A stretch of 64,000 nt of DNA, taken from NCBI RefSeq assembly GCF_015706575.1, contig NW_024037064.1, positions 10,145,606 to 10,209,605 of the forward strand. The letters run 5' to 3'. Positions 12,535-22,632 of this stretch are shown here, in pieces. The notes below the pieces were generated by a model. That model was not told where the DNA came from, made no database searches, and worked only from the letters and a program-made list of their open reading frames with translations. Made by a program: the position numbers and the translations under genes. The DNA comes from Patiria miniata. Its lineage: Eukaryota > Echinodermata > Asteroidea > Valvatida > Asterinidae. The first letter of the stretch is position 1. Each line of letters opens with the position of its first letter.

Positions 12535-13545
12535 ATGCTGTGTGTCTCTGACGCTTCACCTCGTTTGAATTTTGACAGGTCATTTTTGAATTTCTGCATT
12601 TTCTGTGTTTAACCGATTAGCAGGAAATACACTCTTTGGTAAAACACAGTTTGAAATTACAAAGACTTCAGGTAATTGCGGATTAAACAATACGAAACAG
12701 TTATGACAGCACCGCGCCCTAATTGTATTTGCTGTAGAAGGAGGAGCCATGGACTGCGGGAAAACACTAGATGAGTGGTCAATAATGATAAAAGATACAT
12801 TAACATTTCTGGAATCAGGTTGAAAGTTTGATTTTACATTTTGATTCTGTATTCGATGTCTTGTCGATCCCTGAACAATACGTGTAATGTTATATTAATT
12901 ATGAGCCCGATATAGTACATGGAAAAACATGAGTCAATAAGTTGCTTCTGGCAAAACCAAAACAAAACAAACTAATATGCAACGGCAAAATCTCAAACTT
13001 GCCAAACAGTCTTTCAGTTTTGAATAAATGAAGCAATTTGGACGTCAGACAAGAGTGGTGTGATACGTAACTACGAAACAAGTGAACATCGGTTTCTCCT
13101 CAAAAGCAGCAAATGTGGAGGGTCTTCTTGCAATTTCGAAAAGAAAGTTATTAAAAGCACTGGCCGGGTTTCAATATTGTACATTTGCAATTGTGAGTGT
13201 GAATCACCTCCGAATCTCGATCTACGTTCTGCCCTGTAGATGTGGCAACATAAAACAAACAAGTTGCAAACAAATTGAATTTGAATGATGATGAGATATC
13301 CAAATTCTGCACAATAATAAGAACTGACAAGTCAATTTTCTATGAGCGTTAATCCAAGAGAGGTCATCATACAGCCACTTGCCAGATGGTCAGTCTCATC
13401 AGAGCTCTGCAAACAGTGAATTAAGTCAAAGGCAACTGCGTGGTTTCATGGGGATATCACTTTTCTTTCTGTTTTGTGTGATTCATCGCAAATAGACTTT
13501 TCATAGAGAATGACTCGAGAATCAAACTTTAAAACATCCGTGATT
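12535..13545. other. Segment present in spacer B, absent from spacer C
   Basis: Spacer C reads straight through GAATGGTGATTCATATGAG at about 24815-24833. In spacer B the two halves of that junction are separated by about 1 kb. It is either an insertion in B or a deletion in C; no inverted ends or clear target duplication were found. A short reading frame at 12749-12823 begins ATGGACTGCGGG in good start context but encodes only 24 residues, which I do not recognise. Other frames are short. Confidence 0.5.
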
Positions 13546-14511
13546 CATATGAGATATGCATGTTTTTTGACACAATTATATTGCGAAAATGCGGCAATTA
13601 ATGCAGTTTAGAAGTTATAAAAAATGAGGGGGAAAAGGTAAAAGGGGCTCAGATATCCCGTTTATGAGCGCGGGCGGGTATAAGTTAAACAAAAAATGAA
13701 AAACAAAATGGAAACTTCTTCAATAGGAGGTGTTTGTTTTTTAAAGGCCGTAGGTACTTTCAAAGCCTCCCAACCCCATCCATCCCCACGCCCCTCCACC
13801 CTTTCAAAAACAATGAATGCATTTTTAAATTTATTTAAAAAAAAAAATTAAATAAAATGGAAATTAAAATATACATATACATATATAATTCATTTTTTTT
13901 TAATGAGATGGGTAATGAGGAGTGCATTGCAAAAAGGCCATCCCTTTTGATTTAATAAACAAGGAAACTTGCGCAATATGTGAACCAATTACCCCCTAAT
14001 ACAAAGGGAGAGTTGGGCAGACAGCTTGGAAAAGACATTCGAATGCACTGCTGATGGCGCTTGATGACGCCCTCGATATTATTTTTCTGAATTAATTTTA
14101 GATTCATTTTTTTGGGTCCATATTCAGAGTAAAATGTTCGAACAGATGGTCACGAACTCAATCTATCTACTGTACTGTAACTGTACCACGCAGGAAGTCA
14201 CTCACAGTTAATTCCTTCCTCCATGCTCACACAACCAGATGCGCAGGAAAAAAAATTGGCGTGCTGTCCCTTGGAGGCGCTCTTCATTACATTTCACGTC
14301 GATTTTTACTTCCGTGTTGAGTGCTAATGGAGCCTGAAAATTATCAACCTAAAGACTCGCTTCTTTCGACTCAACGGAAACATCATTTTACCATCCAAAC
14401 AGGGAACGTCGGATAAATGTGAGCACAATAATCTTTGTCTTCCTTAAATCCTGGAGAAGCATTTTGTTGTGAAATTCTGATGAGGCATTTTTTACGTGTG
14501 TGACAAAATGT

Positions 14512-14880
14512 ACAAATTGGCATGATTGGTACGCGGGCACGTCGACCGGCGCGGCAAATGGGCGCACAGGCCCGGCACAAACGATGCCACCGTGCACGGT
14601 ACGGCCACGTTGACCGACCGGGGATGAGATAAGTGGGCGCACAGGGCTGTGGCATCACTCCCTAACGGCGATCAGCCGCCGTCAAAATCCCCGGTGCTAT
14701 CCCCAAACTAGCATGACTAGGCCCAAAACATGCGAGGCGACTTGTCTCAACGGTCGACTTGTCTTTCCATTTATCGCACATACGGTCGAGTTGTCTCAAC
14801 GGTCGAGTTGTCTCAACGGTCGACTTGTCCCGAGTCGAGTTGTCTCAACGGTCGACTTGTCTGACCCCCATTGGTATGTA
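14512..14880. repeat. GC-rich insert and 17-bp tandem array
   Basis: Spacer C lacks this stretch. Bases 14515-14710 are much richer in G+C than the surroundings. Bases 14728-14868 contain about seven imperfect copies of a 17-bp unit, CAACGGTCGAGTTGTCT. Related units in opposite orientation occur at 37865-38090 and 40805-40975, which suggests a dispersed element with terminal arrays. Confidence 0.6.
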
Positions 14881-14939
14881 GGCTATGTGCACATGGTGCA
14901 CATACGTGTACATTAGCTCTACATTAGTGTACATTAGCT

Positions 14940-15781
14940 TAGCCCGACTGCGTCTGGCCGTACAGTACTATCGCAAGCTCTGTAGTACGGCCAGACGCCC
15001 GATGCTTCCAAAAAGACTGAATTTTGTTGGCCGCCGATGTAGCGATTTTGCTACATCTTTCGATCGCGATTATCTTTTCATCCAGGACACAAATTTCCAA
15101 AGTTAAGGTTTGTAGTCGTAGAGCAACTCATACCTTTTCGAAAAAACGTTCTTTGGTCTCAATATTTTCATCCATCTGGCCACAAGACGAATTTCAGTCA
15201 TCAAATTCCACAAATATCGTCCCCCATGCGATCCCCCATGCGATTTCAAAATGGCGGCCGCGCTGTAATGTATGCAATATGCAGGCGCGCCCGCGCAAAT
15301 TCATGAATATGCATAAACAGTCTGTGACGTATACCTCGTGACGTATGGCCCCGCACGGGGCCGCACGCACGTCCAAAAACACGAGGTCATACGTCACAGA
15401 CTGTTTATGCATATTCATGAGTTTGCGCGGGCGCGCCTGCATATTGCATACATTACAGCGCGGCCGCCATTTTGAAATCGCATGGGAGATCGCATGGGGG
15501 ACGACATTTGTGGAATCTGATGACTGAAATTCGTCTTGTGGCCAGATGGATGAAAATATTGAGACCAAAGAACGTTTTTTCGAAAAGGTATGAGTTGCTC
15601 TACGACTACAAACCTTAACTTTGGAAATTTGTGTCCTGGATGAAAAGATAATCGCGATCGAAAGATGTAGCAAAATCGCTACATCGGCGGCCAACAAAAT
15701 TCAGTCTTTTTGGAAGCATCGGGCGTCTGGCCGTACTACAGAGCTTGCGATAGTACTGTACGGCCAGACGCAGTCGGGCTA
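14940..15781. mobile_element. Near-perfect foldback element with 9-bp target duplication (MULE-like)
   Basis: An 842-bp element made almost wholly of two inverted arms of about 400 bases with a short loop near 15345-15385. The ends are TAGCCCGACTGCG and its complement. It is flanked by ACATTAGCT at 14931-14939 and 15782-15790, a 9-bp direct repeat. Each arm starts with its own hairpin (GCGTCTGGCCGTAC against GTAGTACGGCCAGACGC). Long arms plus a 9-bp duplication fit the Mutator-like superfamily; no transposase is present. The flanks contain further CATTAG copies, so chance could contribute to the duplication call. Confidence 0.75.
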
Positions 15782-15801
15782 ACATTAGCTCTACTGAGTG
15801 G

Positions 15802-15870
15802 ATACTCCTAGAACTATCAGACTAGTATGAGGCTCCAAGTAGTGGAGCCTCATAGTTCTAGGAGTAGGAG
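15802..15870. repeat. Small hairpin insert within the left arm of the old foldback
   Basis: TACTCCTAGAACTAT and TGAGGCTCCA are followed by their complements. The hairpin is flanked by TACTGAGTGGA on both sides (about 15794-15804 and 15870-15885). The opposite arm (17515-17530) has a single CCACTCAGTA, so the hairpin was added later. Confidence 0.55.
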
Positions 15871-15982
15871 TACTGAGTGGAGCGTTGAACTACGGTACCC
15901 TCCATCATGTCCATACAAACGCTCCGTCGATTTGGCATACTTTGGTGACGGCGTCATGACAGTAGCATGATTGATAGTGTAC

Positions 15983-16744
15983 TAGAGTCTAGACCCGTAA
16001 ACGTGGCGTTGTATACAACGCCACGTTGTTGTGTATTTTTTAACCTAGCGAAAATCGATCTGCCAAACTGCCATATATAATTCCGTATGCATGTTGAGTA
16101 CTCACCTAGAAATCTAAATTTGCCCGTCCGATTGTTCAGGCTGTGTAATTTCGACGAAATTTGCCATCAATAAAGACCCATACGAACGTGTAGAAATTTC
16201 GTTTTTTTTTTAACCCGACAAGTGACCCTGACAAATGACCCCGGACGAGTCGCTTGGACAGATTGACGGCTGTTTCATGTCGCAACCCCGAAAAAAAACC
16301 CGCACCCGATTGGCTGCTCGGCTCATCTCGTGTACGTGTGCGCACGTGTACACACGTGGGCGCACGTGCGCCCGCGTACGGTGTGGTGAGAGAGGAAAGG
16401 ACTTGAAACTTGTCTAAAACGATGTCTCTTTTAGCTGCGACAGTAAACAGCCGTCTAATTATACGAAACAGGACGGTACTATAAAACGCAATGGGCATGC
16501 GTCAGTTGGGAGAAAATGGCAGCTAGCAGGACTTCATGAACCGGGGCCAGAATTTTCCTCAAATTTCGTCAAATGTAAGTTTTGATGTACAAACAGATTT
16601 CAAGACAGCTTCATATGTGAGTACTTATTACATTTGCAAAATAACGTCCAGTGTGTGTAATGGAGGGAGTCAGTGGGACAATTTCGCCAAGTTCGGAAAT
16701 ACACAACAGCGTGGCGTAGTTTACAAGCCACGTTCACGGGTCTA
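15983..16744. mobile_element. Nested inverted-repeat element with 9-bp target duplication
   Basis: The ends TAGACCCGTAAACGTGGC (left, after a 7-bp doubled start) and GCCACGTTCACGGGTCTA (right) are inverted copies and continue through GTTGTGTATTT on both sides. ATAGTGTAC flanks both ends (15974-15982, 16745-16753). The surrounding foldback arm resumes immediately after it, which proves nesting. The interior (16200-16400) is GC-rich with CACGTG-type repeats; no recognisable protein. Confidence 0.7.
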
Positions 16745-17569
16745 ATAGTGTACATACCCACGCGAGGACAAAAAGACCCCTCCCCCCAAAAAAAAACGGT
16801 AAAGAGAATACAAATGAGAAAGACAGTAACCCTGGATAGATCCACACATTCATGACATTCCATAAGACCCCTTAAATATCGTTCCCAAACAGCGGACATT
16901 TTGGAAAAAAACTAGCAAAATAGTCAGAAAACTTACAGCTCAATGTGTTTGAGGTGAAGCTCAGACCTTGCTCCGACTTGCCGAATGAGGGCGTCTGACG
17001 TGACGTCACTGCCGTTGCTGGATCGAAGAAAAACAAGTTGTGCTTAATCAACGACTGTTTCATGTAGTCACATGTGTCCCGCGCCAAAAGCCCACACTGT
17101 CATGTCAGACGGCGCGGGGCACATATGACTACATAAAACAGTCGTTGAGTAAGCGCAACTTGTTTTTTTCGATGGTGATGTCACACACGCGCGCGATGAA
17201 TTATAGTTATGACAGTGATGGACCATACAACTCGGCAGACACATTTAATTGTGAGCAGTAAGTTAAGACTATTTTGTTCTTTTTTCAAAATCACCGGTTG
17301 TTTGGAACAATTTAGGGGTCTTATGGAAAGTCATGAATGTGTGGATCTATCCAGGGTTACTGTCTTTCTCATTTGTATTCTCTTTATCAGTTTTTTTGGG
17401 GCCTTTTGTCCTCGCGAGGGCATGCACAAAATGCATACCGTCATGTCGACCGTGTACCTGTCGCCAAAGTTTGGCAAATCGGTGGAGCTTTTGTATGTAG
17501 GGTACCGTAGTTCAACGCTCCACTCAGTAGAGCTACATGTACACATGTACGTGTACTCCATGACACTTG

Positions 17570-17898
17570 GGTGGCATGGGTGGCTTGTGCGTAAAGCGCT
17601 CGCCTCTCACCAAGGTGACCACGGTTTGAATCCTGGCCGCGGATCGCATGTGAGTAGAGTTGTGCGTTGGTCCTCTCCTTTTTCTCCGGGCCTTCCGGTT
17701 TTCCTCCCTCTGAAAAAATCACACACTTTCGATCTCAGGCTGAGCTCGATCCTTGGTCATACATGTATGGGTCGATGTGGCCGGCAGCCATAGGCGCCTT
17801 TATGTGCCAGCGGCCCGACCATGTTGTAGCCGCGTCCTTCGCAATTCAGCTGCGAGTAAGGATGATTAGCCTCCCAAATTATTATTATTATTATTATT
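17570..17898 (+). mobile_element. tRNA-derived SINE with (ATT)n tail
   Basis: The 5' part has RNA polymerase III promoter elements: an A-box-like TGGCTTGTGCG at 17581 and a B box GGTTTGAATCC at 17623-17633, spaced as in a tRNA. A body of about 250 bases follows, ending in ATT repeats at 17881-17898. ACTTG flanks it (17565-17569, 17899-17903). Spacer C has the unoccupied form near 25872-25890 (CTCCATGTACTTGTTA). Longer frames through here are not genes. Confidence 0.8.
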
Positions 17899-18487
17899 AC
17901 TTGTTACATGTACATGTGTGGCTGTTTATCGAGTATTGCTAATACATGTACAAGCATATTGCTTGTTGCAAAGGACTATAGATTTGACGTACAAGTATAC
18001 AGCACACTTTTTGTTATTATTTTAACATGTTTTAAAAAGGAATGACAGCTTGTTAATCATGTGAATGGAGATGAAAATAAAACGATAAAGAGGAAACCAT
18101 GTCATGTTATCTCAGAAAATATAATGCCAAAGATGGGAGTATCCATATCTGTCCATGATAAATCTTTATTTGCACATTTGTTGATGTTTTGCAATCCCGG
18201 ATTAACCAACAATATCACAAATCCAAGGAAGCATCACAGATAAAATAAAATACATGTATATGATGGTTTAAAGAGGAGGTGCAGTTTAAGGATAAGGGTT
18301 TGATTTTGCACTTGTTTTTTTTTAATTCACATCTTGAGAGCCCTGCACACGTCGATTCATTTTATACAAAAACTCATCCTGCCAATTACTATTGGTCCCT
18401 ACCCATATTAGGAAACATGCGAATGATGCATTTGTATCACTCTTATGTTTTAAATAAACTACTTTTCTTCACATTTATTAGACAGAA
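17899..18487 (+). other. Upstream region of gene C
   Basis: Paralogous to 26540-27255 and to 5880-6201. It holds the paired CCAAT box at 18382-18395 and otherwise nothing definable. Shared blocks include GGACTATAGATTT, AACATGTTTTAAAAA, and AGGAAGCATCACAGATAAAA. Confidence 0.6.
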
Positions 18488-19784
18488 ATGGCGACTGGAC
18501 CTGCAGTAAGCTCAGCTCTAGAGACGATCAGCAGACATCATCTTGAGTGCAGCATATGTCAAGAGAGATATCAACAGCCCAAGATACTGGAATGCCTACA
18601 TAGCTTTTGTGCGCAATGTCTGCTGAAATACTGCAGCACGAAGCATCAGGGTGCTGCAGAAATTCCTTGCCCTGTGTGTCGGCAGGAGACGAAGCTTCCT
18701 GAGGTGGGTGTGCAGGGTCTGAAAACCAACTTTCATTTGATTGGTCTGGTTGAGGAATTGGAACTGCAGGAAAAGTTGGTGTTTTCGGGTGACACAAAGC
18801 TGCTATGTGAGACGTGTGATGATGGCAATGAAGCAACACATCGATGTTTGGACTGTGCACAGAATATCTGCTCACGTTGTCAAAGTTCACACAAAAGATT
18901 TGTAACTACATCAAGCCACGTAATAGCTACTTTGGAGGACGTACGTGAGGGAAAGGTGAAACTGATGAAGGAAAATCCAAGAAAACATCCAAAATGTCCA
19001 ATACATGAAGGCGAAGTGACAAGGTTCTTCTGCAAGACGTGTGAAACACTGATCTGCCGAGATTGTACCGTCATTGACCACTGTAAGCCAGAACACTCGT
19101 ACATTGACAGAAATCTGGCCACATCCACATACAAGCAATTGTTGGCTGAACTGGTACCTCCACTTGAAAACACAATGACAGAACTCAAGAAATCACGAGA
19201 GAGAGCTTCAAGAATAAAAGCAGATTTGGGTGTCACAGTTAAGAGGGCCATGACAGAAGTGCAAGACAGAGCAGCTGAGATACGAGCAGAGGTAACGGCT
19301 CAAGAAAACCGCATCCTTGACGACATCCAAAACATCCAAACAGATCGTGAGCAAAAACTGGCCGAATGTGAGAAAACTATGGGCTTGGCAGCGGAGAGAT
19401 TTCAGTATTCACTAGACACAGCTAGAGAGGTGACAAAGACTGCATCTGATGGTGACTTTCTCTCACTCTATCCCACAGTCAGCAAAGACTTGAAATTGTT
19501 GGCAGATCAGAGTATGCCTGGAGTGGACAACAGGCTTGCATTCCTGAAGTTCAAGCAGAGTGAGGGTGTTGGTGGCATCAGTCTGGGTGAGGTGGTGACG
19601 GAAGGTAAATGGGAGCTGTGTCGGGAGTTTGGTAGCATGAGAAGAGGTCCAGGAGCGTTCAATGTGGCTTGGGACATTACTGCTCGTCAACCTGATGAGA
19701 TTGCAGTGACTGACTACTATAACAAACGAGTTGTGATCTGCAGCATCGATGGCAACCAGAAGAGCACGATCCCGATGCAAGGAT
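18488..19784 (+). CDS. TRIM-NHL E3 ubiquitin ligase C, exon 1
   Basis: This exon encodes 432 residues plus the first base of a cysteine codon, from an ATG aligned with those of B and D. RING, both B-boxes and the coiled coil keep all zinc ligands seen in B (RING CSICQERYQQPKILECLHSFC; B-box 2 CPIHEGEVTRFFCKTC). The linker before the propeller is three residues shorter than in B. The first blade reads FGSMRRGPGAFNVAWD, differing from B (FGRNGRGPGEFDGAWD) and D, and a tyrosine replaces the B glycine in TDYYNKR. Donor GTAAGT follows CAAGGAT. With exon 2 (20511-21133) the protein has 639 residues. The exon is uninterrupted. Confidence 0.93.
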
Positions 19785-20510
19785 GTAAGTTTTTATAACC
19801 GTGCATTGCAATCTCTCAAATTATACACGCGTACATGTATTTCTTTCCCCATCATTATCTGTTTTTAATTTACCTCAAGAAATCTGATCGAACTAAATCA
19901 CAGTAAATTTCATGCGAAACATGTTTTAGTGAATACCTTGGTTTACTTAACATGGAGATTTTCAAATATAAATACATCGTCCATGTCAAACATTAAATTT
20001 CCTTGCTATTTTTTTCAGAAATTCAACAAACACTACTGTAAATTAAACCTCATGTTTGATATTGGTTTTTTGCCCTGTCCCCACGCATTTTTAATTAGTT
20101 TGCTCTTGTTTTTTCATGAATTTTGTTTGTTCGTTTCGTGACATTTTTTTCAAAGGATGAAAGTTCAAGGAAAATCCATTTAAAATGAATGAAATATAAG
20201 TTTTCCTGATACACTGGTTCACTGGTTAATTTCTCAATTGTTGTCAGGAGTCTTTTAGTTTGTTTTTTCCTATTATCCCACTGAAAGATAAATAAGGCAA
20301 TTATTGAAAGGCTTAAACATCAATATGTACAGGATACCTTAAGACACAGTGATATCCCTAAGATGTACACGTATGTATATTTGACAATGCATAGTTTTGG
20401 CAAGGGAAACATTAATTATCACTCCGATTTATTTTGGATTTTTTTTATAAATTGCAATTTAAGATTGAAATTGACCACTATTGTTTGTTTTTACATCATG
20501 CCCCCTACAG
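19785..20510 (+). other. Intron of gene C (phase 1)
   Basis: A 726-base intron with donor GTAAGT and acceptor CCCCCTACAG, same phase and codon as B. It is closely similar to intron B and contains no gene. Confidence 0.88.
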
Positions 20511-21133
20511 GTCCACGCGGCATCGCAGCTACACGCAGCGACAATCGCTTGGTGGTTGTTGAGCAAAGCGCATCCCATGTGAAGGTGTTCAACAGTGACA
20601 ACAAGCTGGCATACAAGTTCCCAACGGTGCCAACGAGTGAGGTCGGTAAGACCACTGTTGACCTTCAGAGCGTAGCTGTCAAGAATGATGGTACCATTGC
20701 AGTGGGAGATGTGGCGAGGATGGTATTGACAGTGCACAGCCCCACTGATGGTGAGCTCCTTCATACCATACCAGTCAAGATTAAACCTTATTTTCTGGCT
20801 TTTGACAGCAATGATCGAGCGATAATAAGTGACTATGAATCAAAGACAGTGGATATTACCGATGGCAATGGTACTACAAAACGCACCATCAAACCCACCA
20901 TCAATGGTCAACCAGTACATCACTGCAGCGGTGTATGCACTGATAGCTCAGGTATCTATGTTGCAATGCATAATGGTAGCAACACGGGTCATATCCACCA
21001 CTATGACCCTCAAGGTGGCTTCCTCCAGTGCATCGCACAGGGTCTGTATAACCCGCGGGGTATCAAATTCTCATCACATGGGCAGCTGGCAGTGGCTGAC
21101 TGGTACTCGGTCAAAATGTATCACCAGGTGTGA
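20511..21133 (+). CDS. TRIM-NHL E3 ubiquitin ligase C, exon 2
   Basis: This exon completes the propeller with 206 residues and stops with TGA at 21131-21133. Its strands match B almost residue for residue; differences cluster at turns (HHCS, HNGSNT, LYNPR, FSSHG, DWYSV, and YESKTVDITDGN against NTSETVDIAGGN in B). This pattern of a constant frame with variable tips is compatible with diversified ligand binding, but no ratio of coding to silent change was calculated. Confidence 0.92.
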
Positions 21134-22119
21134 TACAGCTTTCTAATCAGTCATGTCAATTTCTCATCATTTGAGGCATGTTGATAGAAAAAAGTAAAGA
21201 GCGGTTCTATCACAACAATGAATTAAAAGTTTAAGAATATTGATACATCACGTATTATACAAAAACGTGTACGGTATTGGATTACATGGGGTGTATCATT
21301 TTGACTTTCTGATCAATCGGTCGATTTTGTCCACAACTGTGGGCGGTTGAAGATATCTTGTCATAATTTCATCAAGTATAATTATAATTCACCTTTTCAG
21401 TTCATTCAAAAGAAAAAAAGATAAGATAAAAAAAGTTTACATTGAATCAAATCCGGTGATAATTTTGAAAAAGCTTTAAGAATCAAATTGAAGAAGAAAA
21501 ACCCTAAAAGCAAATAAGGTTTTTAATTCATGTATATTATTCATCCTCAGCTCAAGTACTATAAGGATAAACAAAGTAAAACGTTATTCCAAAGAAAACT
21601 TGAAATACCACGATTACAGTTTTGTTTCAATATCAATTTCTCTCATACGTTAGATGTATTTCGTTGTTCAACAAACAACATACTGGTTCTGACAACTGAG
21701 GGTGTCAATGTGATATGAAAACAAATCGTAGCCCATTGACAAAATTATGTTTGTGCACAATATACGCTCATTGACCAACTGTGAGAGACTAAATAAACAA
21801 TTAAACTCCAGAAAGACATCAACAAAAATGAATTCGGCCCGAAAGCCTAGCAGGCCTACATCGCAATAGTTCTGGCAAACTTTTATCTTACAACAGGTAG
21901 ATGATACAAGCCTTTGCCAAGAAATTGCGACACTTGTAGAGCTAAGGTTGATCATTCGGTTAAAAACATATTGTAATTTATATTCAACCTGCCTGTAAAT
22001 ACGCAGTTTAGAAAATATGATCATCCTATGCTGAAATTTGACTTCGCTTATTTCAAAACAAGGTTTTATTAGTTGGTTTCAGTTGCCTCAATGGGTTGAG
22101 TTATGTAGAGAAATTGAAA

Positions 22120-22632
22120 GGGAATATACATCATTTGCTTTTGCTGTAATTTTCAGAAATGGATGGAATTGGGGGGTTGGAAATATATAGCAAATATAGT
22201 TACACTGACTTTTTTGAGGTTTTGGGTTCGAAAATGCTATAAAAACCAAGAAAAACAATCATTTTCCTGTAGTCTGGTTCCATGACTCCATATAAGAAGA
22301 AACAGAGCAGTTTACATACATTGGGGAATTGTAAGGTCAGAGAACCAGTCTAGCTGGCTCGTACCCGTTCATAGGTTTGTAATCGATTGCAAACAAGTGC
22401 GATGGTCAATTGGGGTCAGTATTTGAAAAAAAGCCAGTTTTTTTCCAACTCTGATCGGCCGATCAGCGTTGGAAATTGATACAAAAATACCACTTTTCTT
22501 TAAAATGACAGTATACCAGGTGCCATGATTTTACAGGATGCTTTACACTGTCATTCACTAACAGTCCAGCAAGGTATTTCAAAATGATTTGGCAGTTTTA
22601 TTTTTTGATGTTTGCAAATGTTGTTTTTACCC
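22120..22632. mobile_element. GGGAATATAC-ended MITE, complete copy in spacer C
   Basis: A 513-bp element starting GGGAATATACATCATTTGC and ending GCAAATGTTGTTTTTACCC (imperfect inverted ends). TTGAAA flanks both sides (22114-22119, 22633-22638). Spacer B has the empty site with one TTGAAA (9849-9854) in GAGAAATTGAAATTCGAG. There is no coding capacity. The internal hairpin at 22443-22474 corresponds to that at 11154-11185 in the other copy but has a different inner stem. The 6-bp target duplication is unusual, and the superfamily is not assigned. Confidence 0.85.

Larger units (their letters stand above)
8883..14511. repeat. Gene-unit spacer B, left portion
   Basis: This matches spacer C (21134-25830) almost throughout, in the same order, so both derive from one ancestral spacer. 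The spacer also has an older internal duplication: 9720-10320 resembles 10500-11640, interruptions excluded (both halves carry TTTCAAAACNNNGTTTTATTAG and a later GACCAATAGG or GGCCAATAGG). Differences from spacer C are mobile insertions, listed separately, and a B-only segment at about 12535-13545. No coding region is supported. Confidence 0.8.
14881..17545. mobile_element. Large old foldback element, interrupted by nested elements
   Basis: Long inverted arms can be followed on both sides. The left arm (about 15788-15982, resuming at 16745-16905) pairs with 17290-17535, for example GCGTTGAACTACGGTACCCT at 15883 against its complement near 17500, and the stretch around CTGGATAGATCCACACATTC at 16832 against 17330-17355. 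Inner arms 17041-17085 and 17115-17160 also pair. Spacer C has no such sequence. The arms are clearly more diverged than those of the palindrome nested in it, so this is the older insertion. The ends are approximate. Open frames here are palindrome shadows. Confidence 0.7.

Noticed and set aside
15194-15697. 167-residue minus-strand frame and its plus-strand twin at 15024-15341
   Set aside because: Both come from the arms of the same palindrome and are mirror copies.
17209-17793. 194-residue frame
   Set aside because: Runs across a foldback arm into the SINE; the minus-strand frame at 16600-16899 is the same arm inverted.
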